Source: Scatomonas sp963928055 (GTDB lineage Bacteria > Bacillota > Clostridia > Lachnospirales > Lachnospiraceae). From it: a stretch of DNA of 64,000 nucleotides. The stretch covers positions 62,001 through 126,000 of the forward strand of contig CAWVDN010000001.1 in the NCBI GenBank assembly GCA_963928055.1, in the 5' to 3' direction. The position numbers and the translations under genes were made by a program. Shown here one piece after another: positions 15,751 to 25,268 of the stretch (position 1 is its first letter; each line of letters starts with the position of its first letter). The notes beneath the pieces are model-generated. The model worked only from the letters and a program-made list of their open reading frames with translations, searched no databases and was not told where the DNA came from.

Positions 15751-17040
15751 ATGAGAAGGAAGGGGACAAAATACCTCAGCGTACTTCTGGCGGCGTCCAT
15801 GGGAAGCGCGGTCCTGCTCTCGGGCTGCGGGGATCCCTACGGCGGAAAGACCCACATCGAGATCATCAACTACAAGCAGGAAGCCACAGACTATTTCGAC
15901 GCGCTGGAAGAAGAGTTCAATGCCACCCACGATGACATCGTGCTGACCATTGATTCGCCCAACGACGCCTCCACCATCCTCCGGACACGGTTTATCCGGG
16001 AGGACTATCCTGACATTATCGGGATCGGAGGCGACATCAACTATTCCTACTATATAGACGCGGAAATCCTGGCGGATGTTTCCGACTATCCGGGACTGGA
16101 AAATATCAAGCAGTCCTATCTGGATATCGGGGAAGCCCTGGAGATCGTTCCCACGGAGGGTGTTTACGGCGTGCCCTATGCCGCCAACGCTGCCGGTATC
16201 CTTTACAACAAGGACATGTTCGCGGAACATGGCTGGGAGATCCCCACTACCTGGGACGAACTGATCGCCCTTTGCGAGGAGATCCAGTCTGAGGGCATCC
16301 TGCCGCTGGAATTCGGATTCCTGGATAAATGGACCTGCCTGGCGCCCTGGAACGCCCTGGCGGTAGACCTGGCTCCCGCGGATGTATGCAAGCAGGTAAA
16401 CCGGGGAGAGACCAATTTTACCGAGGAGTACCGGGAAGCGGCGGAAAAATATATCCAGCTCATCGAGTACGGTCCGGACGACCCCGTGGCCTACAGCTAC
16501 AATGACGCCTGTACCGCCTTTGCCCGGGGAGAGGCGGCCATGTATCCCATCGGAAGCTACGCGGTACCCCAGATCCTTTCCGTAAACCCGGAGATGAACA
16601 TTGATTCCTTTGTCATGCCGGGAAGTGATGATCCTCAGGGCAACACCCTGAACTCCGGCATCGACCTGCAGTTCTGCGTGACCGCCGCCTGCCCCAACAA
16701 GGAAGCTGCCTACGAGGTGCTGGATTTCCTGCTTCAGGACGATGTGATCCAGCAGTACATCACGGATCAGAACTCCATTCCCTGCAAAGAGGGAGATTTT
16801 GAGCTGGCGCCTCAGCTGGAGGGTATGACAGAGTACATCGAGTCCGGAAATATGACGGACTACCAGGATCACTATTATCCCTCCGAGATGGCTGTGGACG
16901 GACAGCTGCAGACCTTCGTGCAGAACAAGGATGTGGACGCTTTCCTGGAGCGATTCGACAGGGAGTGGCCCCGTTACAACCGCGATATCATCCGCACCAC
17001 GGAAGAATATGAAGCGGAGCACGGAGAGAGCGCTGAATAG
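15751..17040 (+). CDS. Sugar-binding lipoprotein of a CUT1 ABC importer
   Basis: A 429-residue family 1 solute-binding protein. The signal peptide ends in the lipobox LLSGC, and a GGAAAGGAG site precedes the ATG. The body shows the usual oligosaccharide-binding pattern (YGVPYAANAAGILYNKDMF; PTTWDEL). It heads an operon with two permeases and is divergent from an AraC regulator. The flanking alpha-galactosidases suggest raffinose, stachyose or melibiose as ligand. No ATPase gene follows, so the MsmK-like protein at 11.1-12.2 kb probably energises it. Confidence 0.92.
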   Translation: MRRKGTKYLSVLLAASMGSAVLLSGCGDPYGGKTHIEIINYKQEATDYFDALEEEFNATHDDIVLTIDSPNDASTILRTRFIREDYPDIIGIGGDINYSYYIDAEILADVSDYPGLENIKQSYLDIGEALEIVPTEGVYGVPYAANAAGILYNKDMFAEHGWEIPTTWDELIALCEEIQSEGILPLEFGFLDKWTCLAPWNALAVDLAPADVCKQVNRGETNFTEEYREAAEKYIQLIEYGPDDPVAYSYNDACTAFARGEAAMYPIGSYAVPQILSVNPEMNIDSFVMPGSDDPQGNTLNSGIDLQFCVTAACPNKEAAYEVLDFLLQDDVIQQYITDQNSIPCKEGDFELAPQLEGMTEYIESGNMTDYQDHYYPSEMAVDGQLQTFVQNKDVDAFLERFDREWPRYNRDIIRTTEEYEAEHGESAE

Positions 17041-17060
17041 GAAAGGAGAGGGGAAGAAAC

Positions 17061-17927
17061 ATGAAGAACGATAGAAAACGGACATTTCTGCTTATCACAC
17101 TGCCGATCCTGGCGCTGTTCATCGTATTCAATACAGTGCCGCTGATCCGGGGCGTGATCTACAGCTTCACAAACTTCAAGGGATTCGGAAGCTACGACTG
17201 GGTGGGGTTCCAGAACTATCTGGATCTGTTTACGGATTCCCGGGTGGGAGGTTCCTACCTGTTCACCTTTAAACTGGCGATCGTAGCGACCATTGTCACC
17301 AACGTGATCTCACTGATCCTGGCTCTGGGACTCAACAGCCGGATCAAAGGAAAAAGCTTTTTCCGGGGCATGTATTTTATACCCAACGTGCTGGGCGCCC
17401 TGGTAGTGGGCTACATTTTCCGCTATCTGTTTACCTACATCCTTCCCGCCCTGGGAGAGATGATGGGCAGTGAGGCCTTAAGCGGCAGCATGCTGTCCAA
17501 CGTGCATACGGCCTGGATCGCCATCGTCATTGTCTGCGCGTGGCAGTCCATTGCCATGAATACCATCATCTACATTTCCGGACTGCAGACCGTGCCGGAG
17601 GATGTATATGAGGCAGGAGCCCTGGACGGAGCCACCGGATGGAAAAAGTTCCGCCATCTGACCTTCCCGCTGATCATGCCCTTCTTCACCATCAACATGG
17701 TCCTCTGCGTAAAGAACTTCCTGATGGTATTTGATCAGATCATGTCCATGACCCAGGGAGGTCCCTCCCAGAGTACCGAGTCCATCTCGTACCTGATCTA
17801 CAATAACGGTGTTTCCGGCGGACAGTTCGGATTCCAGAGCGCCAACGCGGTGATCTTCTTCATCGTCATCGTGGCCATTTCCGCAGCGCAGATGTCCGCA
17901 TCCAGCAAGAAGGAGGAACAGTTATAA
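17061..17927 (+). CDS. Sugar ABC importer permease, MalF/MsmF-like
   Basis: A 288-residue permease with about six helices and the EAA loop in YEAGALDGATGWKKFRHLTF, which docks with the ATPase. The N-terminus (KRTFLLITLPILALFIVF) is typical of MsmF/UgpA-type subunits. It is preceded by GGAAAGGAG, lies 20 bases after the binding-protein gene, and its stop overlaps the next start (TAATG). Confidence 0.92.
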   Translation: MKNDRKRTFLLITLPILALFIVFNTVPLIRGVIYSFTNFKGFGSYDWVGFQNYLDLFTDSRVGGSYLFTFKLAIVATIVTNVISLILALGLNSRIKGKSFFRGMYFIPNVLGALVVGYIFRYLFTYILPALGEMMGSEALSGSMLSNVHTAWIAIVIVCAWQSIAMNTIIYISGLQTVPEDVYEAGALDGATGWKKFRHLTFPLIMPFFTINMVLCVKNFLMVFDQIMSMTQGGPSQSTESISYLIYNNGVSGGQFGFQSANAVIFFIVIVAISAAQMSASSKKEEQL

Positions 17928-18769
17928 TGAAGAGCAAAGGCATAAATAAAACAAATAAGACGGTCATGATCCTGCTGATCCTTGGTCTCAGCACCATCAT
18001 TTTCCCGCTGTACATGGCTGTCGTCATCGCTTTCAAGCAGCCCTCCGAGATGACCAACGACATCGCCGGGATCCTTTCTCTGCCCAAGAACTGGAGCTTC
18101 TCCAACTTCGCGGAGGCCATGGAGGTTACGGATTTCTGGCGTTCCCTGGGCAACAGTCTGATGATCACAGTGGTAACGGTTGTGCTCTGCCTCATCATCC
18201 ATTCCCTTATGGGATATGCGATCGGCAGAAACCGCGCCCACAGCAAGTTCTATAAATTTGTATATCTTTTTGTAGTCAGCGGCATGTTCGTTCCCTTCGC
18301 CATCCTGATGATGCCTCTGGCAAAACAGACGGCGGAGCTGGGACTTGCAAACTGGGCTGGCGTAATCATTCTTTATGTGGTATTCTATATGCCGATGAAT
18401 GTGCTGCTGTATTCGGGGTATCTTGTAAATATCCCCATTGCCCTGGAGGAAGCCGCCCGGGTAGACGGCGCCAGCACCTGGCGCACCTACTGGAGCATTA
18501 TCTTCCCCATTATGAAGCCCATGCATGCCACAGTGGCCATCATTACAGCTCTGGCCGTGTGGAACGATGTCATGACCCCGCTGATCATCATGGCCGGTAC
18601 CGGACAGAATACGCTGCCTCTGGCGCAGCTGAATTTCCAGACGCAGTTCGGTACCAACTATAATCTGGCATTCGCTTCGTATCTGCTGGCATTGCTGCCG
18701 ATCATTATCTTCTATATTGTATGCCAGAAGCAGATCATGAACGGAGTCGTAAACGGAGCTGTAAAATAA
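17927..18769 (+). CDS. Sugar ABC importer permease, MalG/MsmG-like
   Basis: A 280-residue partner permease. It has a membrane segment near the N-terminus (VMILLILGLSTIIFPLYMAV), further helices, and the EAA loop in LEEAARVDGASTWRTYWSII. The start overlaps the stop of the MalF-like gene by one base. Together with the MalF-like protein it forms the membrane channel. A strong terminator follows before the second alpha-galactosidase gene. Confidence 0.92.
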   Translation: MKSKGINKTNKTVMILLILGLSTIIFPLYMAVVIAFKQPSEMTNDIAGILSLPKNWSFSNFAEAMEVTDFWRSLGNSLMITVVTVVLCLIIHSLMGYAIGRNRAHSKFYKFVYLFVVSGMFVPFAILMMPLAKQTAELGLANWAGVIILYVVFYMPMNVLLYSGYLVNIPIALEEAARVDGASTWRTYWSIIFPIMKPMHATVAIITALAVWNDVMTPLIIMAGTGQNTLPLAQLNFQTQFGTNYNLAFASYLLALLPIIIFYIVCQKQIMNGVVNGAVK

Positions 18770-18825
18770 TTCCGGAGAACAGGCGGCAGGGCGGAACAGG
18801 CATCGGTGCGCGTTACCGCCGGATG

Positions 18826-18860
18826 GGGCCCCGCCTGAGAAGAAAGGCGGGGCCCTTTTT
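18826..18860 (+). terminator. Strong terminator after the sugar importer genes
   Basis: GGGCCCCGCCT (18826-18836) pairs perfectly with AGGCGGGGCCC (18845-18855), followed by T5. It stands 45 bases before the second GH36 gene, so the downstream enzymes need read-through or their own promoter; none was seen. Confidence 0.85.
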
Positions 18861-18905
18861 CCTGTCTCACGGATCGCTGAATAAAACGGACACGGAGGAA
18901 TGAAC

Positions 18906-21092
18906 ATGGCAATCGATTTCAACAGCGAAAAAAAAATCTTTACGATCCAGACGAAAAACAGCACCTACCAATTTCAGGCAGATCAATACGGTTTTCTTCT
19001 CCATCTGTATTACGGGCCCAAAGTGGCAGATGACATGGACTATATGCTCACCTTCGCGGATCGGGGATTTTCGGGAAATCCCAACGACGTGGGAGGGGAC
19101 CGCACCTATTCCATGGACGCTCTGCCCCAGGAATTTCCCTGCATGGGTACCGGGGATTACCGCAGCAGCGCTCTGGCGGTGCGGGATGCCAACGGAGCCT
19201 ACAGCTGTGATCTCCGCTATGAGAGCTGCAGGATCCTGGAGGGAAAATACGCGCTGGAAGGGCTGCCGGCGGTGTACGGGTCGGAGAGCGAGGCGCAGAC
19301 CCTGGAGGTATACCTGAGGGATCCGGTGACGGGTGTGGAAGCCGTACTGCTGTACGGAGTCCTGCCGGAGCTGGATATCATCACCCGTAGCGTGCGGGTG
19401 CGGAACGGAGGCGGAGAGGAAGTCTGCATTGAGAAAGTGGCTTCCGCGGCCCTGGATTTTCTCTGGGGTGATTTTGATCTGATCACTTTCTACGGACGCC
19501 ATGCCATGGAGCGGAATATGCAGAGGGTCCCGGTTTCTCATGGGATCCAGATGATCCAGAGCCGCCGGGGCTCCTCCAGCCACCAGTACAATCCCTCCCT
19601 GATCCTGGCGGAAAGGGAAACCACAGAAAGCGCTGGAAACTGCTACGGCATGGTATTTGTCTACAGCGGGAATTTCCGGGGAGAGGTGGAGAAGGATCAG
19701 TTCAATCAGACCCGGGCGGTGCTGGGGATCTCCCGGGAAATGTTCCACTGTCCCCTGGCGCCGGGAGAGGAATTTACGGCTCCGGAAGTGATCCTTTCCT
19801 GCTCCGGCCGCGGACTGAATCAGCTTTCCCAGAATTTCCACCGGTGCATCCGGGAGCACCTCTGCAGAGGAAAATATAAGGATCAGGTGCGGCCCATTCT
19901 GGTGAACAGCTGGGAGGCAGCGTATTTTAACTTTAACTGCAGTACGATCCTTGAACTGGCAGACGCGGCGGCAGACCTGGGGATCGAAATGGTGGTGCTG
20001 GACGACGGATGGTTCGGCCGCAGGGACGACGATAACAGCGGTCTGGGGGACTGGAAGGTCAACGAGGAAAAACTGGGCTGCAGCCTGGGAGAACTGGCCT
20101 CCAGGATCAATGAAAAAGGACTGAAATTCGGGCTGTGGATCGAACCGGAGATGGTGTCTGAGGACAGTGACATGTACCGGAACCATCCGGACTGGGCCAT
20201 GGCCATTCCCGGCAGAAAGCCGGTGCGGGCCAGAAATCAGCTGGTACTGGATTTCTCACGGGAGGAAGTCAGGAACGAGGTGTTCCGGCAGATCTGTCAG
20301 GTGCTGGATCACGCCAACGTAGAGTACCTCAAATGGGATATGAACCGCAGCCTTTTCGATGTGTATTCCCCCGATACAAAGGATCAGGGGCTGGTCCTTC
20401 ACCGGTATATCCTGGGTGTCTATGAGTTTCTGGAAAGACTCATGGCCAGGTATCCGGACATCCTGATCGAGGGATGCAGCGGCGGAGGCGGACGGTTTGA
20501 CGCCGGCATGCTGTACTATACGCCTCAGATCTGGTGCAGCGACAACACGGATGCCGTGGACCGGATCGCCATCCAGTACGGGACTTCCTTTATTTATCCC
20601 GCTTCCACGGTAGGGGCCCACGTCTCCGCAGTGCCCAACCACCAGACGGGCAGGACAACAGCCCTCTCCACCAGAGGCGTAGTGGCCATGGCCGGCACCT
20701 TCGGCTATGAGCTGGATCTGGGGGATCTCACGGACCGGGCAAAAGAGATCGTCCGAAAACAGATCCGGGATTATCACCGGTACGCCCATCTGGTACAGCA
20801 GGGGCTGTATTACCGCCTGACGGATCCCCGCCGGGAGGAAGCGGCCGCCTGGATGTTTGTATCGGAGGATCGGAAAGAAGCCCTGGTCCATGTGGTGCGG
20901 CTGGCCAATCACGGAAATATGACGGCGGTCTATGTGCGGCTTATGGGCCTGAAACCGGACAGCTTTTATGTGGACGAGGAGAGCGGCCGCTGCTGCAGCG
21001 GCAGCGCCTTAATGAAGGGGGGCGTTCCGCTTCCCCTGGAAAGCGGAGATTATCTGGCTTACCAGATCCATCTGGTCCTGAAAGAAGAATAA
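18906..21092 (+). CDS. GH36 alpha-galactosidase (second)
   Basis: A 728-residue cytoplasmic alpha-galactosidase. The nucleophile is D478 in YLKWDMNR and the acid/base D546 in WCSDNTD; MVVLDDGWFG and EGCSGGGGRFD are also present. ATG 18906 is chosen because GGAGG lies 7 bases upstream, while ATG 18900 abuts that site. It is clearly a paralogue of the first GH36 but has a different active-site context (WCSDNTD against WTSDDTD), so the two may prefer different chain lengths or linkages (inference). A short gap separates it from the GH13 gene with AAAGAGGAG, so those two are co-translated from one message. Confidence 0.93.
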   Translation: MAIDFNSEKKIFTIQTKNSTYQFQADQYGFLLHLYYGPKVADDMDYMLTFADRGFSGNPNDVGGDRTYSMDALPQEFPCMGTGDYRSSALAVRDANGAYSCDLRYESCRILEGKYALEGLPAVYGSESEAQTLEVYLRDPVTGVEAVLLYGVLPELDIITRSVRVRNGGGEEVCIEKVASAALDFLWGDFDLITFYGRHAMERNMQRVPVSHGIQMIQSRRGSSSHQYNPSLILAERETTESAGNCYGMVFVYSGNFRGEVEKDQFNQTRAVLGISREMFHCPLAPGEEFTAPEVILSCSGRGLNQLSQNFHRCIREHLCRGKYKDQVRPILVNSWEAAYFNFNCSTILELADAAADLGIEMVVLDDGWFGRRDDDNSGLGDWKVNEEKLGCSLGELASRINEKGLKFGLWIEPEMVSEDSDMYRNHPDWAMAIPGRKPVRARNQLVLDFSREEVRNEVFRQICQVLDHANVEYLKWDMNRSLFDVYSPDTKDQGLVLHRYILGVYEFLERLMARYPDILIEGCSGGGGRFDAGMLYYTPQIWCSDNTDAVDRIAIQYGTSFIYPASTVGAHVSAVPNHQTGRTTALSTRGVVAMAGTFGYELDLGDLTDRAKEIVRKQIRDYHRYAHLVQQGLYYRLTDPRREEAAAWMFVSEDRKEALVHVVRLANHGNMTAVYVRLMGLKPDSFYVDEESGRCCSGSALMKGGVPLPLESGDYLAYQIHLVLKEE

Positions 21093-21105
21093 AGAGGAGA
21101 AGAAC

Positions 21106-22938
21106 ATGGCAGAAAAAACGGACTTTGACAGACGGCTGGAGCAGCGCCACGATGAGCTGCGCTGGCTGTATATGGAACTCTACAACAACGCGGATATGTT
21201 TTTTGAGCTGATCAGCCGGATGCGGGAATTTTATGAGGAACGCGGAGCGGAACTGAAAAAGCGCGACCTGCGGCGGGAACAGGATCCCGGCTGGTTTAAG
21301 AAAAAAGACATGCTGGGCATGATGCTGTATATCGACAACTTTGCCGGCAATATCAAAGGGGTGGAGCGGAAGCTGAACTATCTGGAAGCCTGCAATGTCA
21401 ACTGCGTGCATCTGATGCCTTTCCTGGACGTGACCAGAGGAAAATCCGACGGAGGCTACGCGGTTTCCGATTTCCGGAAGGTAAGGGAAGATCTGGGGAC
21501 CATGGAGGATCTGGCGCGTCTTACGGGCAGGTGCCATGAAAAGGGGATCAATGTCTGTATGGACTTTGTCATGAACCACACCTCCGAGGACCACGCCTGG
21601 GCCAGGAAAGCCCGCCAGGGGGACGGAGAGTACATGAGCCGGTATTTCTTTTACGATGATCCGGAAATCCCCGGGAGATTTGAGCAGACCGTACCCCAGG
21701 TGTTTCCCACTACGGCCCCGGGGAACTTTACCTATCTGCCGGAGATGGGGTATTACGTAATGACCACTTTTTATCCCTATCAGTGGGATCTGAATTACAG
21801 AAACCCCAGAGTCTTCAACGAGATGATGTACAACTTCCTGTTTTTCGGGAACCTGGGAATGGATATCATCCGCATCGACGCGGTGCCCTATATCTGGAAA
21901 GAACTGGGAACGTCCTGCCGGAACCTTCCCCAGGTACACACCATCGTGCGCATGATGCGCATCATCGGCGAGATCGTCTGCCCCTCCACGGCACTGCTGG
22001 GGGAGGTGGTCATGGAACCCCAGAAAGTCGTGCCCTATTTCGGCACCCTGGAGAAGCCGGAGTGCCACATGCTTTACAACGTGACGACCATGGCCACCAT
22101 CTGGCATACGGTGGCGGTACAGGATACGGCTCTTCTGAAAAAACAGCTGGATACGGTCTGCGGCCTGCCCAAGGAATATACCTTCCTGAACTATCTCCGC
22201 TGCCATGACGATATCGGCTGGGGACTGGATTTTCCTTTCCTGCAGGGACAGGGAATGGAAGAGGTGGCGCACAAGCGTTTCCTGAATGATTTCTATACGG
22301 GAAATTATCCGGGAAGCGTCAGCCGGGGAGAACTTTACAATGATGATCCCGTGACCAGGGACGCCAGGTTCTGCGGGACCACCGCCTCCATGTGCGGGGT
22401 GGAGAGCGCCGGCTTTGAGCAGAACGAGGCAAAGATGGAGAAGGCCATCCGCCTGGATCTGATGCTTCACGCCTATATGCTGATCCAGTCCGGGATTCCC
22501 ATGATCTACAGCGGGGATGAGATCGGCCAGGTCAACGATTATTCTTATAAGGAAGATCCGGAGAAATGCCAGGATTCCCGCTATATCCACCGGGGCGCCT
22601 TCCGCTGGGATCTGGCCAGAAAGCGTTCCGGAAAGAAGAGCGTGGAGGCCAGGATCTTCCAGGGACTGGCCCGGCTGGAGGAGATCCGCCGGAAGGAAAA
22701 GGTCTTCGATGAGGGGGCCAATGTCTGGACCTACGAGACTTGGCAGAAAGGGATCATCTGCGTGGTCCGGGAAATGGAGGGCACCCGCGTGATCGGTGTA
22801 TACAATTTTACGGAAGATGATAAGCAGGTTTCGGTCTATCCGGAGGAAAAGGGCGTAGATCTTCTGACCGGAGAGGAGACCGATATGGGCGCCATTTCTG
22901 TGGGCGGCCATGACTTCCGCTGGCTCCGCATCGGGTAA
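21106..22938 (+). CDS. GH13 amylosucrase-like enzyme (sucrose-active alpha-glucosylase or glucosidase)
   Basis: A 610-residue GH13 enzyme with the N-terminal helical region typical of amylosucrase-type (GH13_4) proteins (FDRRLEQRHDELRWLYMEL) before the barrel. Catalytic residues are D258 in DIIRIDAV (nucleophile), E300 in LLGEVVM (acid/base) and D368 in RCHDDIGWG. There is no signal peptide. Its position after an alpha-galactosidase suggests that it processes the sucrose left when raffinose or stachyose loses galactose. Amylosucrase would build alpha-1,4-glucan and free fructose; a hydrolase or phosphorylase is possible, and the sequence does not settle this. A long hairpin follows the gene. 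Confidence 0.8.
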   Translation: MAEKTDFDRRLEQRHDELRWLYMELYNNADMFFELISRMREFYEERGAELKKRDLRREQDPGWFKKKDMLGMMLYIDNFAGNIKGVERKLNYLEACNVNCVHLMPFLDVTRGKSDGGYAVSDFRKVREDLGTMEDLARLTGRCHEKGINVCMDFVMNHTSEDHAWARKARQGDGEYMSRYFFYDDPEIPGRFEQTVPQVFPTTAPGNFTYLPEMGYYVMTTFYPYQWDLNYRNPRVFNEMMYNFLFFGNLGMDIIRIDAVPYIWKELGTSCRNLPQVHTIVRMMRIIGEIVCPSTALLGEVVMEPQKVVPYFGTLEKPECHMLYNVTTMATIWHTVAVQDTALLKKQLDTVCGLPKEYTFLNYLRCHDDIGWGLDFPFLQGQGMEEVAHKRFLNDFYTGNYPGSVSRGELYNDDPVTRDARFCGTTASMCGVESAGFEQNEAKMEKAIRLDLMLHAYMLIQSGIPMIYSGDEIGQVNDYSYKEDPEKCQDSRYIHRGAFRWDLARKRSGKKSVEARIFQGLARLEEIRRKEKVFDEGANVWTYETWQKGIICVVREMEGTRVIGVYNFTEDDKQVSVYPEEKGVDLLTGEETDMGAISVGGHDFRWLRIG

Positions 22939-23020
22939 ACGCGGCCCCAGGGGAAGTAAGCGATTCGGGATGAGGCCGCCGCGGCACAAAAATCCCATGA
23001 AACAGAACGGAAACGTGAAG

Positions 23021-23063
23021 GAGGGTATCCCCGCAAGTCTTTTCCTGACTTCGGGGATACCCT
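23021..23063. terminator. Long hairpin between convergent GH13 and GH31 genes
   Basis: GAGGGTATCCCCGCAAGTC (23021-23039) pairs with GACTTCGGGGATACCCTC (23046-23063), an 18-base stem with one bulge. The following T-tract (TTGCTCTTCC) is weak. It probably ends both transcripts. Confidence 0.7.
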
Positions 23064-23090
23064 CTTGCTCTTCCCGCGTCGGAATCCGTG

Positions 23091-25157
23091 TCAGCGGGTT
23101 TCTTTTATTCTCAGCGTCCTGTTTCGGGAGCCGTGGCAGCTGATGATCCCTACTTTATTGACGCAGATGGTCTCATAGTTCTCCGGATCTTCGTAATTTT
23201 TGCTGATCCCGTCATCGTCGTAAAGCCGGTAGCTGCCGTCCTCTCCGGGCCAGACTATCAGGTCCAGACGGCTGCCGTCCAGCCTGGCAGTGCTTTCCGC
23301 GGGCTTGGCCAGGGGAAGGACACAGCCTTTTTTCAGGAAGAATATAACTTCGTCCGCGGCGGCCTTTACGTAGTGATGGCCGGCGGGCAGTTTCCTGCAG
23401 CGGAAATCCTCGGGGCCGGAGGTGGTGATCAGAAGCATGTCCTCCGGCAGATATACGTACCGGCCAAGAGCGTTCTGGCGGCAGACGGGAGCCAGCATGA
23501 GGCAGTCGCCCAGCATCAGCTGATCCTCCACCTCCGCGGCCGCCGGGTCTTCCGGATAGTCGAAGGCCAGAGGCCGGAACATCATCTCATCCTTCAGGGC
23601 TGCTTTCATGTATTCACTGTACAGATAGGGAAGCAGGCAGTAGCGGAGACGGAGGATCCGTTTCAGGGCTTCTTTATCCTTGAACTGATAGGCTTCCTGC
23701 TCCCGGGTCCCCATGGCGGAATGATTCCGCATGAGGGGAGTGAAGATGCCGAATTCCAGCCAGCGCAGCAGCAGGTCCTCGGTGGTATCCCCGTTGAAGC
23801 CGCCGAGATCGGCTCCGGTGTAAAGAAAGCCGCACATATTCAGATTCGCCGTCATTTTTACGTTCAGTTCCAGATGGGACCACCAGGAAGTGTTATCTCC
23901 CTGCCAGATGCCGCCGTAGCGGTGCATGCCCACATAGGAAGAGCGGGAGAACATGAGGATCCGTTTGTCCGGCGCCAGCTCCTCAAAAGCCTCCCAGGCT
24001 GCCCGGGTCATATTGTAGCCGTAAAGATTGTGGACTTTATCGTGGCGGATCTTCGGCAGTCCCTTTCCCGGCTCATGGTAGAAGCTGCGGTAGTCCTCCG
24101 GGTGATTGGCCAGGGTATTGACCAGCCCCAGAAATTCATTGTTCTTTTCCAGATCTAGATTCTGCCCTTTAAACGCTTCCAGCTTCTCAAACACTTTCTG
24201 CAGCCGTTTTTCCGAGTAGAAGATGGCGGGCTCATTCATATCGTTCCAGAAGCCTTCGATCCCCATATCCAGGAGAACTTTGTATTTCTGTCCGAACCAG
24301 CGGCGGGCCTCCGGATTCAGCATATCGGGAAAATGAGCCCGGCCGGGCCAGACAGCTCCCACAAAATCAGAACCGTCCGCCTCTTTGCAGAAGTAATTGT
24401 TTTTTACTCCTTCCTCGTAGACGGGATAGTCCTTCTCGATCTTGACTCCGGCATCGATGATGGGCACCAGATGGATCCCGTCTTTTTTCAGATCGGAGGC
24501 CAGGCCGGGCAGATCCGGGAACCTCTCCTTGGATACGGTAAAGTCTTTGTACCGTTCCATGTAGTCGATATCCAGATAGATGGCGTCCAGAGGCATGCCT
24601 TCCTTCCGGTATCCCTCCGCCACCCGGCGGATGTCCTGTTCGTCCCTATAGCCCCAGCGGCTCTGACCGTACCCGAAAGCCCATTTGGGAGGGATGTAGC
24701 TGCGGCCGATCATCTGACGGAAGAGATGGACGATGGAGGAGCAGCGGCTGTCCGGGGATTCAATGAGGTAGATGTCCAGATCCCATTCCTCCGGTGTGAT
24801 GGTCAGCGTATCCTTGTCTGTGTATCCGATGTCAAAGGTCAGACGGCCGGGATAGTCGATGAAAATGCCGAAAGGAGTTTTCCCGCCGACGATGAGAAAA
24901 TTGTGGGCGCCGTACAGAGAATGCTTCGTTTCCTCATGGTGGGGTTCATCGGAGCAGTTGCTGACATAGATCCAGCCCCGTTTGTTGATTCCCCGGACCT
25001 GCTCTCCCAGGCCGTAGACAGGGGCGTTTTCTTCCAGCGCGCAGGTAATGCCTGTGCCGTTCATGGAGAAATAGGGGAGCCTGCCGTTTTCGGAAGGGAT
25101 CTTTGCGGTGACGGCCTCTGTGGGGAAGGGATTTCCAAAAGTAAATTTACGGATCAT
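23091..25157 (-). CDS. GH31 alpha-glucosidase
   Basis: A 688-residue cytoplasmic GH31 enzyme without a signal peptide. The nucleophile is D306 in WNDMNEP and the acid/base D421 in WQGDNTSWW. Other family marks are GYGQSRWGYR, LDIDYM and NHSAMGTREQEAY. The size and the positions of the catalytic residues are very close to what I recall for the Ruminococcus obeum gut alpha-glucosidase that prefers isomaltose (nucleophile D307, acid D420), so alpha-1,6-glucosidase activity is likely, though alpha-xylosidase is the usual alternative in GH31. AAAGGAG lies before the ATG. It is divergent from an AraC-family regulator that probably controls it. Confidence 0.9.
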   Translation of the reverse strand: MIRKFTFGNPFPTEAVTAKIPSENGRLPYFSMNGTGITCALEENAPVYGLGEQVRGINKRGWIYVSNCSDEPHHEETKHSLYGAHNFLIVGGKTPFGIFIDYPGRLTFDIGYTDKDTLTITPEEWDLDIYLIESPDSRCSSIVHLFRQMIGRSYIPPKWAFGYGQSRWGYRDEQDIRRVAEGYRKEGMPLDAIYLDIDYMERYKDFTVSKERFPDLPGLASDLKKDGIHLVPIIDAGVKIEKDYPVYEEGVKNNYFCKEADGSDFVGAVWPGRAHFPDMLNPEARRWFGQKYKVLLDMGIEGFWNDMNEPAIFYSEKRLQKVFEKLEAFKGQNLDLEKNNEFLGLVNTLANHPEDYRSFYHEPGKGLPKIRHDKVHNLYGYNMTRAAWEAFEELAPDKRILMFSRSSYVGMHRYGGIWQGDNTSWWSHLELNVKMTANLNMCGFLYTGADLGGFNGDTTEDLLLRWLEFGIFTPLMRNHSAMGTREQEAYQFKDKEALKRILRLRYCLLPYLYSEYMKAALKDEMMFRPLAFDYPEDPAAAEVEDQLMLGDCLMLAPVCRQNALGRYVYLPEDMLLITTSGPEDFRCRKLPAGHHYVKAAADEVIFFLKKGCVLPLAKPAESTARLDGSRLDLIVWPGEDGSYRLYDDDGISKNYEDPENYETICVNKVGIISCHGSRNRTLRIKETR

Positions 25158-25191
25158 GGGTTTCTCCTTTCGGTTTTTATCTTTGTGTAGT

Positions 25192-25197
25192 ATTATA
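25192..25197 (-). promoter_or_regulatory. -10 element of the GH31 gene
   Basis: TATAAT on the minus strand, 35 bases before the start codon, with no recognisable -35. This fits dependence on the divergent AraC activator. On the plus strand TACAAT (25243-25248), preceded by TGG, is a likely extended -10 for that regulator gene. Confidence 0.45.
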
Positions 25198-25268
25198 GAA
25201 ATGAAAGCCCAAAGATACTAGCAGATATCTGACGAGTTTTGGTACAATCCTGCCATGAAAGGACAGCT

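Noticed and set aside
20941..22998. Minus-strand open frame (685 codons) over GH13
   Set aside because: The plus strand carries the complete GH13 catalytic set; the opposite frame has no recognisable domain.
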